From assembly GCF_001281315.1 (NCBI RefSeq), contig NZ_CP012479.1:2170001-2234000 (forward strand): a DNA stretch of 64,000 bases. The letters are read 5' to 3'. Positions 54,745-62,672 of this stretch are shown here, one piece after another (position 1 is the first letter of the stretch; each line of letters opens with the position of its first letter). Source of the stretch: Arthrobacter sp. ERGS1:01 (GTDB taxonomy: Bacteria > Actinomycetota > Actinomycetes > Actinomycetales > Micrococcaceae). The position numbers and the translations under genes were made by a program. The notes under the pieces are model-generated. The model ran no database searches. It had not been told where the DNA came from and saw only the letters and a list, made by a program, of their open reading frames with translations.

Positions 54745-56349
54745 TCAGGCCGACGCCGTCAGCCGGGTTCCCATGACCGTCATGGCCATGGTCTCCTCGA
54801 GCATCAATTCCGTGAGTTCCCGCAGGAGCCCGTCATGGGCCGGATCGGCGGCAACATTGTGCATTTCATCCGGATCGCTGGTGTGGTCGAAAAGTTCCAC
54901 TATGCGGGTCCCGAAGTACCGGGTCAGGCGGGCCCGGGGCGTCAGAATGGTCCGCATCCGCACCGGTCCCGGCAGGCCGGGCAGCCCGAACGGCTGGTCC
55001 TCCTCGATGATCAGGGCGTCCCTGACCGTCCGCGCCTCCCCTTTCAGGATCGGCGCCAGGGACTTCCCCTGGATGCCGCGGAAGGGTTGGGTGCCGCTGA
55101 GCTCCAGCAATGTAGGGGCCAGGTCGGCGGTGCTGGCTAGGGCATTGCTGCTTGACGGTACAACGCCCGGCGCCTTGATGACCAGGGGCACATTGGTCAG
55201 GGCCCGGTAGTGGGTGAAGTGCTTGAGCATCAGGCCGTGATCGCCCAGCAGGTCCCCGTGGTCACTCGTGAACACAATTATCGTGTCGTCCTCGATCCCG
55301 TGGTCCCGCACGGCAGCGAGGATCCGGCCAATCTGCTCGTCGAGCAAGGTGATCAGCCCGTATTGGGCTGCGGCCGCATGCCGGTACTGGTCCTCGGTCA
55401 CGGCCCACGTCATGGTTGAATCCTGGCCGGGCTCACCCCGATGGTCGGCGAGTGCGCGGATGTGCTCCGGCGAGGCGCCGTGGTCCTGGTTGAATCCCAC
55501 CGGCAGCGGAATGTCCTCGGGACGGTACAGGTCCGAGTACCCCGCCGGCGGGGAAAACGGGTGGTGCGGGTCGGGAAAGGAGACAAACAGGAAGAACGGA
55601 TCGTTCGTGCCGGCCAGCGCCCCGATGCGTTCCACGGCCTTCCCGGCGATGTATGCACTGGGGTGGAGCTCGGCCGGAACGGCGGTTTCATACACCTGGC
55701 TCCAGCCCGGGTATGCGGCCGCCGCATTGGCCGCACCGCCCACGGTCCGCGGATCCAGGCCATGCTCGAGCGCCCAATGCAGGTAGTGGCCGCCGGGGTT
55801 GTCGCCGTGGCCGATCACCAGGTCAACATCCTGGTACCCGTAGTAGTCCTTGGGCATGCGGATGAACGCGGCCTCGTGGTCGGCCCGGTTTTCCCAGCGG
55901 TCCCAACCGGGCTCCCGGTCGAATTCGACGGCGTCCCGGTGGACCTCGCTGAGCAGCAGCGGGTCCGTGGCCTGGATTTCCGTCCGCTGCTCGTCCTCGA
56001 ACGGCCAGCCCATGTTTTGGTGGTGCAGCTTGCCCACGGCGGCCGTGCGGTAGCCGTCGCGCGCCATGCTTCGCACCATGGTGCTGGCGTTCGGGTCCAT
56101 CGTGATGCCGTTGCACCGGGTGCCGTGGGCCGAGGGCCAGCGGCCCGTCAACAGGCTCGCCCGGTTGGGTGAGCAGGTCGGGTTGGCGACGGTGGCCTCG
56201 GAAAAGACAACACCGGCGCCCGCCAGGCGGTCAAGGTTGGGTGTCTTGACCACGGGGTTTCCGGCAAAGCCGAGGTGGTCGGCCCGGAGCTGGTCGGCCA
56301 CGACCACGATGACGTTGGGCCGCCGGCCTTCCGCCTGCGGGGCGCTCAT
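54745..56349 (-). CDS. Sulfatase (formylglycine type)
   Basis: About 534 residues. N-terminal metal site in RRPNVIVVVADQLRADHLGF and the sulfatase signature NPTCSPNRASLLTGR, where Cys59 would be converted to formylglycine (CxPxR). The C-terminal half has the usual GDHGDLLGDHGLMLK motif. No signal peptide, so it is cytoplasmic and cleaves an imported sulfate ester. ATG 56349 overlaps the stop of the upstream ABC ATPase gene (ATGA), so it is part of that operon. Substrate unknown; choline sulfate or aryl sulfates are possible. Confidence 0.93.
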   Translation of the reverse strand: MSAPQAEGRRPNVIVVVADQLRADHLGFAGNPVVKTPNLDRLAGAGVVFSEATVANPTCSPNRASLLTGRWPSAHGTRCNGITMDPNASTMVRSMARDGYRTAAVGKLHHQNMGWPFEDEQRTEIQATDPLLLSEVHRDAVEFDREPGWDRWENRADHEAAFIRMPKDYYGYQDVDLVIGHGDNPGGHYLHWALEHGLDPRTVGGAANAAAAYPGWSQVYETAVPAELHPSAYIAGKAVERIGALAGTNDPFFLFVSFPDPHHPFSPPAGYSDLYRPEDIPLPVGFNQDHGASPEHIRALADHRGEPGQDSTMTWAVTEDQYRHAAAAQYGLITLLDEQIGRILAAVRDHGIEDDTIIVFTSDHGDLLGDHGLMLKHFTHYRALTNVPLVIKAPGVVPSSSNALASTADLAPTLLELSGTQPFRGIQGKSLAPILKGEARTVRDALIIEEDQPFGLPGLPGPVRMRTILTPRARLTRYFGTRIVELFDHTSDPDEMHNVAADPAHDGLLRELTELMLEETMAMTVMGTRLTASA

Positions 56350-57218
56350 GCGGGCCGCTTGATCAGGGACAGCACGTCCGTGCGCTGCTGGGCGAACTGC
56401 GGCAGCGAGCGGGTGGTGATCTGGTCCCGGGGCGAGGGCAGGTCGATGTCGATGGTCTTGAGCACGCGGGCCGGCTTGGATCCCAGCACCACCACCCTGT
56501 CGGAGAGGTAGACGGCCTCGTCGATGTCGTGCGTGACCACCAGGATGGTCATGTTGAAGTCCTTGCGGATCTTCAGGCACAGGTCCTCCAGGTCGAAGCG
56601 GGTCTGCGCGTCGACGGAGGCGAAGGGTTCGTCCATGACAAGGATCTCGGGGCGGTAGGCCAGGGCCCGGGCAATGGCCACACGCTGCTGCATGCCGCCG
56701 GAAAGCTGCCAGGGATATTGCTGTTCGGCATGGGTCAGCCCCACGGCCTCCAGGGCGCTGTCGCAGCGGGCTCGCACCTCGGCGGCCGGCAGCTTCAGGT
56801 GGCGCAGCGGCAGCACCAGGTTCTTGCGGACCGTCAGCCACGGCATCAGGGACCGGTTGTAGTCCTGGAACACCAGGGCCATTTCCGGCGGCGGGCCGTC
56901 GATCACGCGGCCGTCGATGGCGGCGCTTCCGCTGGTGGCCGATTGGAGGCCGGCCAGGCATTTGAGCAGCGTGGTCTTGCCAACGCCGGAGGGGCCCACG
57001 ATGCACACCACCTCACCGGTTTCCACGGTGAAGGTCAGGTCCTCGATGATGACCTTGGCCTTGGCGCCGGTGCCGTAGGACTTGGCCAGGGCCTTCACGT
57101 CCAGGCGCGGATGTTCGCGCTGCTGTCGGGTTGCTTCGTTAGTCATGGCACGTCTCGCTCGCTCGGGGGTGGTCGATGGTGTGGCGCCGCGGAGGGCGGC
57201 TGTGGTCCGGATCGGCAT
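56346..57218 (-). CDS. ABC ATP-binding protein (NitT/TauT type)
   Basis: 290 residues from ATG 57218 (or 266 from ATG 57146). Walker A VGPSGVGKTTLLKC, signature LSGGMQQRVAIARAL, Walker B ILVMDEPFASVDA. The first possible start overlaps the permease stop (TGATG); neither start has a clear ribosome binding site. Works with the two permeases and lipoprotein upstream to import a sulfur compound. Confidence 0.92.
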   Translation of the reverse strand: MPIRTTAALRGATPSTTPERARRAMTNEATRQQREHPRLDVKALAKSYGTGAKAKVIIEDLTFTVETGEVVCIVGPSGVGKTTLLKCLAGLQSATSGSAAIDGRVIDGPPPEMALVFQDYNRSLMPWLTVRKNLVLPLRHLKLPAAEVRARCDSALEAVGLTHAEQQYPWQLSGGMQQRVAIARALAYRPEILVMDEPFASVDAQTRFDLEDLCLKIRKDFNMTILVVTHDIDEAVYLSDRVVVLGSKPARVLKTIDIDLPSPRDQITTRSLPQFAQQRTDVLSLIKRPA

Positions 57219-57991
57219 CAGGCGGCCCTGGCCATCTTGCGTGATCCGATGTACCAGGCGAGCACGCGCCGCCGGCCCAGTTCAAAGATCATGTTGGCGG
57301 CGAAGCCGATGACGCCCAGCAACAGGATGCCGGACCACATGTCGGCAATCATGAAGCTCTGCTGTGCCAGCAGGGTCATGGCCCCGATGCCGTCGGACGG
57401 GCCCAGCATCTCGCTGGCGATCATGACGACGAAGGCCGTTTGGAGGCTCACCTGCATGCCGGAGGCAATCTGCGGGCCAGCCGCGGGCAGGTACACCCGG
57501 GTCAGCCGTTCCGAAACCGTGAGCCGGTAGACACTGCTGACATCCTTCAGCGTGGAGTCCACGCCGCGCAGGCCGTCCACCGTGGCGATCAAGGTGGGGA
57601 ACACCGCGGCCAGGGCGATGCTGACGATCCGCATTTCGATGCCGAAGCCAACCAGCGAGATCAGGATCGGGATCAACGCCACCGCGGGGATGCCCCTGAA
57701 CAGGTGGATCACGGGGTCAACGTAGCCGCGGACCCGGGGCATCATGGCCAGCAGGAATCCCAGCCCGATCCCGGCCACCACGGCGATGGCGTAGCCGATG
57801 AGCAGGTTGCGCAGGCTCAGCAGCACGTCGGAGGAGAAGTGCGCGAAGATCCACAGCTGCTGGAACCGGACAAGGATGGTGGACAGTGGCGGGAAGAAGG
57901 TGTTGGTGGAGCCGGCCGAGACGGCAAACCACAGTCCAAGAAGGATTACGGGGGTGCCAACACCCAAGGCGATATAGAGGGTCTTACGCAT
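57218..57991 (-). CDS. ABC permease (NitT/TauT type), second
   Basis: 257 residues, six spans, EAA loop GVDSTLKDVSSVYRLTVSER. BPD_transp_1 family. It follows the first permease by a few bases and overlaps the ATPase start. Confidence 0.9.
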   Translation of the reverse strand: MRKTLYIALGVGTPVILLGLWFAVSAGSTNTFFPPLSTILVRFQQLWIFAHFSSDVLLSLRNLLIGYAIAVVAGIGLGFLLAMMPRVRGYVDPVIHLFRGIPAVALIPILISLVGFGIEMRIVSIALAAVFPTLIATVDGLRGVDSTLKDVSSVYRLTVSERLTRVYLPAAGPQIASGMQVSLQTAFVVMIASEMLGPSDGIGAMTLLAQQSFMIADMWSGILLLGVIGFAANMIFELGRRRVLAWYIGSRKMARAA

Positions 57992-57994
57992 GGT

Positions 57995-58759
57995 TCACAC
58001 CACCGCTTCCCGGTAGGAGGCATGCCAGTGCAGGAGCTTGCGCTCCGCGGTCCTGGCAAGGCCGATGAAGACGAGGCCCAGCAGTCCAAGGACCAAAACC
58101 AGGGCATAGAGGGAGGGGTAGTCCCCCGCATTCTGGGCCAGCAGGATGCTGTTGCCCAGGCCCGGCCCGCCGCCGAGCAGGCCGGCCACCACCGTCACAA
58201 TCAACGCGACAGGGGCGGCCACCCGCATGGCCGTCCCAATGAATGGCATGGCGCTGGGCAGCACCACCCGGACCAGGATCTCGATGCGCCCCATGCCGTA
58301 GGATCGCGCCGTGTCCTTGGCGACCGGATCGGTGTCGTGGACGCCGTCGACCGTCTGCATGACGATCTGCAACACGCAGCCGAAGAAGACGAGCAGCCAC
58401 GCCATTTTCGCCGTCGGGCCAAGGATCAAAACCAGCAGCGGCAGGATCACGATCGGCGGGACGGGCTTGAGGAATTCCAGCACGGCCAGCGTGGCGTAGC
58501 GGAATGCCGGGAAGCTGCCGATCAGGATGCCGACGAGGATGCCGACGACGGCGGAGCTCACGAGTCCCAGGAGTGCGACGCCGACCGTCTCCGCCAGGGC
58601 CATCCAGAAGTCGCTGCCGGAGACGTCGGTGGCCAGCTTTGCCAGGGTCGCGGTGAACGTCGGCATGGCCGCGCCCCACGGCGTCATCGCCACAAGCTGC
58701 CAGAGCAGGGCGGCACAGGCAAGGCCAATTGCTCCCCTGGTGACTTGAGAGGTTTTCAT
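57995..58759 (-). CDS. ABC permease (NitT/TauT type), first
   Basis: 254 residues, six spans, EAA loop DPVAKDTARSYGMGRIEILV. Pairs with the second permease as a heterodimer. Starts ATG 58759 after the lipoprotein gene by about 30 bases. Confidence 0.9.
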   Translation of the reverse strand: MKTSQVTRGAIGLACAALLWQLVAMTPWGAAMPTFTATLAKLATDVSGSDFWMALAETVGVALLGLVSSAVVGILVGILIGSFPAFRYATLAVLEFLKPVPPIVILPLLVLILGPTAKMAWLLVFFGCVLQIVMQTVDGVHDTDPVAKDTARSYGMGRIEILVRVVLPSAMPFIGTAMRVAAPVALIVTVVAGLLGGGPGLGNSILLAQNAGDYPSLYALVLVLGLLGLVFIGLARTAERKLLHWHASYREAVV

Positions 58760-58790
58760 GGTTGCTACCTTCGGATCCCTTGTCCCGGAG

Positions 58791-59774
58791 TTACTTCAGG
58801 ATGACGTTGTCGAGATTGGCGGGCTTGGCAAGGAAGCCGAGCTGGACCAGCTGGGTGTTGACGCGGGAAAGGTCCTCGGGGGCAACCGCGGTGGGCCAGT
58901 ACGTGACGCCGCCTGCCTGGATGACGGACAGCGGCTGCTTCGTCAGGTCCGCGCCGACCTGCTGGCACTCGGCCAGGTGCGCATCGCAGTAGGCGTTGGC
59001 CTTGTAGATTCCCCGCTGGAAGGCTTCAAGCGACGGGGTTTCGCTTTGCACGGTGGACTGGCCGGCAACGTACAGGCCCACGGCACCTTCCTTGAAGAAG
59101 GCGACACCGGGCGAGGCCAGCAGCGTGGCGCCGTCCGTGACTGCCTCCGAGGTGAACGGCGATACCAGTGCGGCGGCGTCGACCCGGCCGGTCTTCAACG
59201 CCTGCACGGCGGAGGCGAAGTCCAACACCATCCACTTCACCGTGGACGGGTCGCCGCCGGCGTCCTTGATGACCTGGGTGATGGTGACCTCCATCTGCGC
59301 CTTGCGGGCCGGAACGGCGATCGTTTTGCCGTCGAGGTCCTTGGCCGAGGTGATCGAGCTGCCCTTGGGCACGAACAATCCGGTGTCATCGACCTTGCTC
59401 AGGTCCTTGGGCTGCTCGGACGACGGCTCATAGCCGTCGGCCCCGGCGACCACTTTTAGCGGGACGCCCTGGCTGATGGCGTTGATGACGGGAATCGACG
59501 GTGCATAGGTGAGCGCAAGTTGTCCGCTCTGCGCGGCGGCGATTCCGGCCGGCGGGTTTGCCACGGTGGAAACCTGGACGTTGAGCTTTTCATCCTTGAA
59601 AAAGCCTTTGGTGATGCCGATCTGAAGTGCGGCGTCGGAGCTGAGGCCGATCGTGCCGACCTTCAGGGTGGTGACGCCGTTGCTGTCCGACGCCGAACCG
59701 CCCGATCCCGAACTGCACCCGGTCAGGGCCAGGGCAAGCAGACCGGCAACGGCGATGGGTACTCGTAGCTTCAT
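58791..59774 (-). CDS. ABC substrate-binding lipoprotein (SsuA/NrtA type)
   Basis: 327 residues. Lipobox ALTGC at Cys20, then a NMT1/SsuA-like binding domain (LKVGTIGLSSDAALQIGITK, GFFKDEKLNVQVS, KTIAVPARKAQMEVTITQVI). Binds the imported compound at the membrane surface. First gene of the ABC operon after the amidohydrolase gene. Confidence 0.92.
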   Translation of the reverse strand: MKLRVPIAVAGLLALALTGCSSGSGGSASDSNGVTTLKVGTIGLSSDAALQIGITKGFFKDEKLNVQVSTVANPPAGIAAAQSGQLALTYAPSIPVINAISQGVPLKVVAGADGYEPSSEQPKDLSKVDDTGLFVPKGSSITSAKDLDGKTIAVPARKAQMEVTITQVIKDAGGDPSTVKWMVLDFASAVQALKTGRVDAAALVSPFTSEAVTDGATLLASPGVAFFKEGAVGLYVAGQSTVQSETPSLEAFQRGIYKANAYCDAHLAECQQVGADLTKQPLSVIQAGGVTYWPTAVAPEDLSRVNTQLVQLGFLAKPANLDNVILK

Positions 59775-59847
59775 GGGGGGCTCCTAGGGTTTGGTCAAAA
59801 ATTGTTGGTGGGGGTGGGGTGCTGCGTTGTTGCTGCGGGAGAAGGTC

Positions 59848-61587
59848 TTAGGGTGTTGCGGCTGGGGCGTGTTCGTGCACGACCCGCCCGCCGACGGCGG
59901 TGAGGACCACGCGGCGCTCCAGGAGTTCCTCGATCCGGTCGTCGTCGGGCCAGGGTCCGTCCAGCACGCAAAGGTCGGCCACCATGCCGGGGCGCAAAGT
60001 TCCCTTGTACGTTTCGGCGTGGTCCTGCCAGGCCGGCAGGGACGTCATGGCCGCCAGCGCCTCAAGGGAGGTGATGCGTTCCGGGTCCGAGGCCAGGCCC
60101 GGGCGGGCCGGGGTGCTGCGGCGGACGGCGGCAATAATGGTCCGCCGCCAGTCGGTGGAGGTGACGGGCGAATCGGAGGCGAGGTTCAGCTGGACGCCGG
60201 CCGAGAGGGCGGAGCGCAGCGGCTGGTGCCGGGCGAAACGCTCCTCGCCCATGACCTCGCGCATGAGATCGCCGGCGGTGGCCCTGATCGAGGGGTTGGT
60301 GCTGTAGCCAATGCCCATCTCCTTCATCGTGTCCAGGGTGGCGTTTGAACTGAAGGCCCCGTGGATGATGTAGTGCCGGGCGTCCCGTGCCCGGCCGGGT
60401 CCCAAGCCGCCCAGCAGCTCGATGGCCGTTTCGGTGGCGGCGTCCCCGGTGGCATGAATGCCCGCCTGGAGGCCGGCGTCGTCGATCATGGCCAGGATCC
60501 TGCCCAGCTCGGCCACCCGTTCCTCGTCGCTGGTGCCGGCGACGACGAGGTGCCCGTGGGTGCATTCGGCCCCGTAGGGCTCCCTCATCCAGGCGGTGTT
60601 GCTGCGCGGAATGCCGTCGGAGAAGATTTTCACGCCGGCGATCGCCAGCCGGCGGGGGTCGATCCCCCGGTCCTTGTACGTTGATCCCAGCCCGGAGGCG
60701 AGGCCCCGTTCGACGGCGTCGGCGCTGACCCCGCCGGTCCCGGCGAACAGCATGAGCACTGCGACCCGGAGGCTCAGCTCGTTGGCCAGGGCCATGTCGC
60801 CGAGCAGTTCAAGCGCACCCGTGGTGCCCGAGCCGTCGAACAGTCCGGGGCTGCCCGGGCCCAGACCGGGTTCGGTCAGGGAGGTGATTCCCTGGGAGTG
60901 CAGCAGCGTCTGCGCCTTCAGGAGGGCGGCGTGCAGTACGGGCCGGGGAACATCGGGCAGCGCGTTGTTCATCAGGGTTGCAGCCCCGTCCTGGAGCAGT
61001 CCCGTGGGGGTGCCGTCGGGGAATCGAGCGATGACACCGCCGGCGGGGTCGGCGGTGTCCGCGGTGATTCCGGCCAACGCCAAGGCGGCGCGGTTGGCGA
61101 TCAGCTGGTGTCCGGTCTGGTCAAAGGCGACCACCGGGACATCCTCGCGGCAGTCCAGCAAGGCCTCGGTGCCGCCGGGTCCCAGGGTTGACGAGTCCCA
61201 GCCGTGGGCGCGGATCCATCCGTCGGCGGGCACCGCGGTCTCCCGCAGGATCTTCGCCACCTGGCCCCAGTCGGCGGCGACGGCGGACCCAATATTCACA
61301 TAGCCAAAGAGGCTCATGGCAGTGCCCATCAAATGCAGGTGGGCATCGTTGATGCCCGGAATCACTGCGCCGTCGTTCAGGTTCACGAGGCGGGTGGACG
61401 GCCCGGCGAGTTCACGGAGCTCCTCCCCTCCAATTGCCGAGACGATTCCGCCGGTGACGGCGAGGGCTGTGGGACGGTTGCCGTCCGTTGCGAGGGACGC
61501 CGCGTCTGACAGTTCGCCGCTCAGGACGGAGCCGCCGAACAACACCATGTCGGGTGCCTGGTTGCTTGCTGTCGATGGGGTCAACAC
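59848..61587 (-). CDS. YtcJ-like amidohydrolase
   Basis: 579 residues, amidohydrolase_3 type. Metal-binding DAHLHLMGTA near 95, GIHATGDAATETAIELL and ASDSPVTSTDWRRTI. Hydrolyses an amide or ester; exact substrate unknown. GTG 61587 is preceded by AGAGGTGAT; a TTG 61584 is an alternative. It begins the minus-strand gene set and diverges from the TetR gene, with the lipoprotein gene 73 bases downstream. Confidence 0.88.
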   Translation of the reverse strand: MLTPSTASNQAPDMVLFGGSVLSGELSDAASLATDGNRPTALAVTGGIVSAIGGEELRELAGPSTRLVNLNDGAVIPGINDAHLHLMGTAMSLFGYVNIGSAVAADWGQVAKILRETAVPADGWIRAHGWDSSTLGPGGTEALLDCREDVPVVAFDQTGHQLIANRAALALAGITADTADPAGGVIARFPDGTPTGLLQDGAATLMNNALPDVPRPVLHAALLKAQTLLHSQGITSLTEPGLGPGSPGLFDGSGTTGALELLGDMALANELSLRVAVLMLFAGTGGVSADAVERGLASGLGSTYKDRGIDPRRLAIAGVKIFSDGIPRSNTAWMREPYGAECTHGHLVVAGTSDEERVAELGRILAMIDDAGLQAGIHATGDAATETAIELLGGLGPGRARDARHYIIHGAFSSNATLDTMKEMGIGYSTNPSIRATAGDLMREVMGEERFARHQPLRSALSAGVQLNLASDSPVTSTDWRRTIIAAVRRSTPARPGLASDPERITSLEALAAMTSLPAWQDHAETYKGTLRPGMVADLCVLDGPWPDDDRIEELLERRVVLTAVGGRVVHEHAPAATP

Positions 61588-61634
61588 GCCATCACCTCTC
61601 TGTGATCCAGCTAACGTTGTATGAGTATGTCAGA

Positions 61635-61660
61635 TGACTTGGTCACTTGACTAGATCAAG
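61635..61660. promoter_or_regulatory. Candidate operators between amidohydrolase and TetR genes
   Basis: Two adjacent inverted repeats: TGAC-ttg-GTCA (61635-61645) and CTTGA-ctaga-TCAAG (61646-61660), in the 197-base gap between the divergent genes. They are likely binding sites for the TetR protein encoded downstream. Confidence 0.55.
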
Positions 61661-61784
61661 ACGTAGAATTATTTCTGTAGCCTGAGGGCAGACGTTCGGT
61701 AACGCCACAAGCGCTCCCCGGACGCCGCCACAGAGACCTTGCAGTAGACGGATCGTCCGTGTGCTGTTGCAGAGGGGAGGAATC

Positions 61785-62441
61785 ATGGCGCGCATTTCAG
61801 CCGATGACCGTCGGAGTGAGTTTGTCCGGTCGGCCGCCCGGGTCATTGCCGACCATGGCGTTGCCGCCGCAACGACGCGGCGCATAGCCGCGGAGGCCAA
61901 TGCGCCGTTGGCGTCGCTGCACTATTGCTTTCGCAACAAGGATGAGCTCCTCCAGGAGGTCTACAACTACCTCAGCCGCGACTACGCCACCGCGCTGGCG
62001 CCCGTCCCCTCCACCACGGCGGGGCTGGCACATGTCATGGAGGCCCACGCCCTGCGCATCTGGGACAGGATGCTCGGCAATCCGCACGAGCAGGTGACCA
62101 CCTTTGAACTCCTGTTGCGCCGCTTCCGGGTCGGGGACACCGAGCAGTCCGAGGCGCTGGCGATGAACCAATCCATGTATGACGGCTGGATCAACTCGAC
62201 CATGGGCCTGTTCACGGAGGCCGCAACGGCAGCCGGCGAACAGATTCCGAGCAACCTTGAGCAGGTCACCCGGCTGTTTATCTCCGGCATTGACGGCATC
62301 AGCATGCAGCACCTGGCCGACCCCAACGACGACCGGTCCCGGGAACTGGTACGGCTCCTGGCGCTCGGCCTGTCTAAGGTGTTGAGCTACTCCCCGCGAG
62401 CTAGTAGCCGGCTCGACGACGGGCGGTCCGGCTGGTGCTAG
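61785..62441 (+). CDS. TetR-family regulator of the sulfatase/amidohydrolase cluster
   Basis: About 218 residues. HTH in AATTRRIAAEANAPLASLHY. GGGGAGG precedes ATG 61785. Divergent from the amidohydrolase and shares its control region, so it likely regulates the cluster in response to a substrate or metabolite. Confidence 0.9.
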   Translation: MARISADDRRSEFVRSAARVIADHGVAAATTRRIAAEANAPLASLHYCFRNKDELLQEVYNYLSRDYATALAPVPSTTAGLAHVMEAHALRIWDRMLGNPHEQVTTFELLLRRFRVGDTEQSEALAMNQSMYDGWINSTMGLFTEAATAAGEQIPSNLEQVTRLFISGIDGISMQHLADPNDDRSRELVRLLALGLSKVLSYSPRASSRLDDGRSGWC

Positions 62442-62672
62442 TGACAGGACTACTATTGCCCACCCTTTGACGAAGCTTGGCTGCCTGTTTGGGTGGGGTT
62501 GGTGGTTGGGTTGTGGGTGTGGTTGGGGTGGTTGCTGTTCTTTTGGGTAGTGGGAACTGTCAGAAATCAGTGTTCCTCCTCTCTGTTTGATTCGAGACGA
62601 TGGATGTAGCCAGGCATCATCCAGTCGACCCTGTTGTGGGGTTGTTGACTTACTCGAAGAGGATCTAGAATC
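62442..62672. other. Intergenic region with a G/T-rich tract
   Basis: Contains 62488-62563, a run of GG/GGG tracts separated by T (for example GGGTGGGGTTGGTGG and GGGTTGTGGGTGTGG) that can form a G-quadruplex on the plus strand. TTGACG at 62467-62472 is a candidate -35. No other gene is visible. It precedes the transketolase start, whose control it may affect. Confidence 0.5.

Noticed and set aside
56350..57006. Upstream extension of the sulfatase frame through the ABC ATPase gene
   Set aside because: The extension is out of frame with Walker motifs of the real ATPase and has no start signal; the sulfatase start at 56349 overlaps the ATPase stop.
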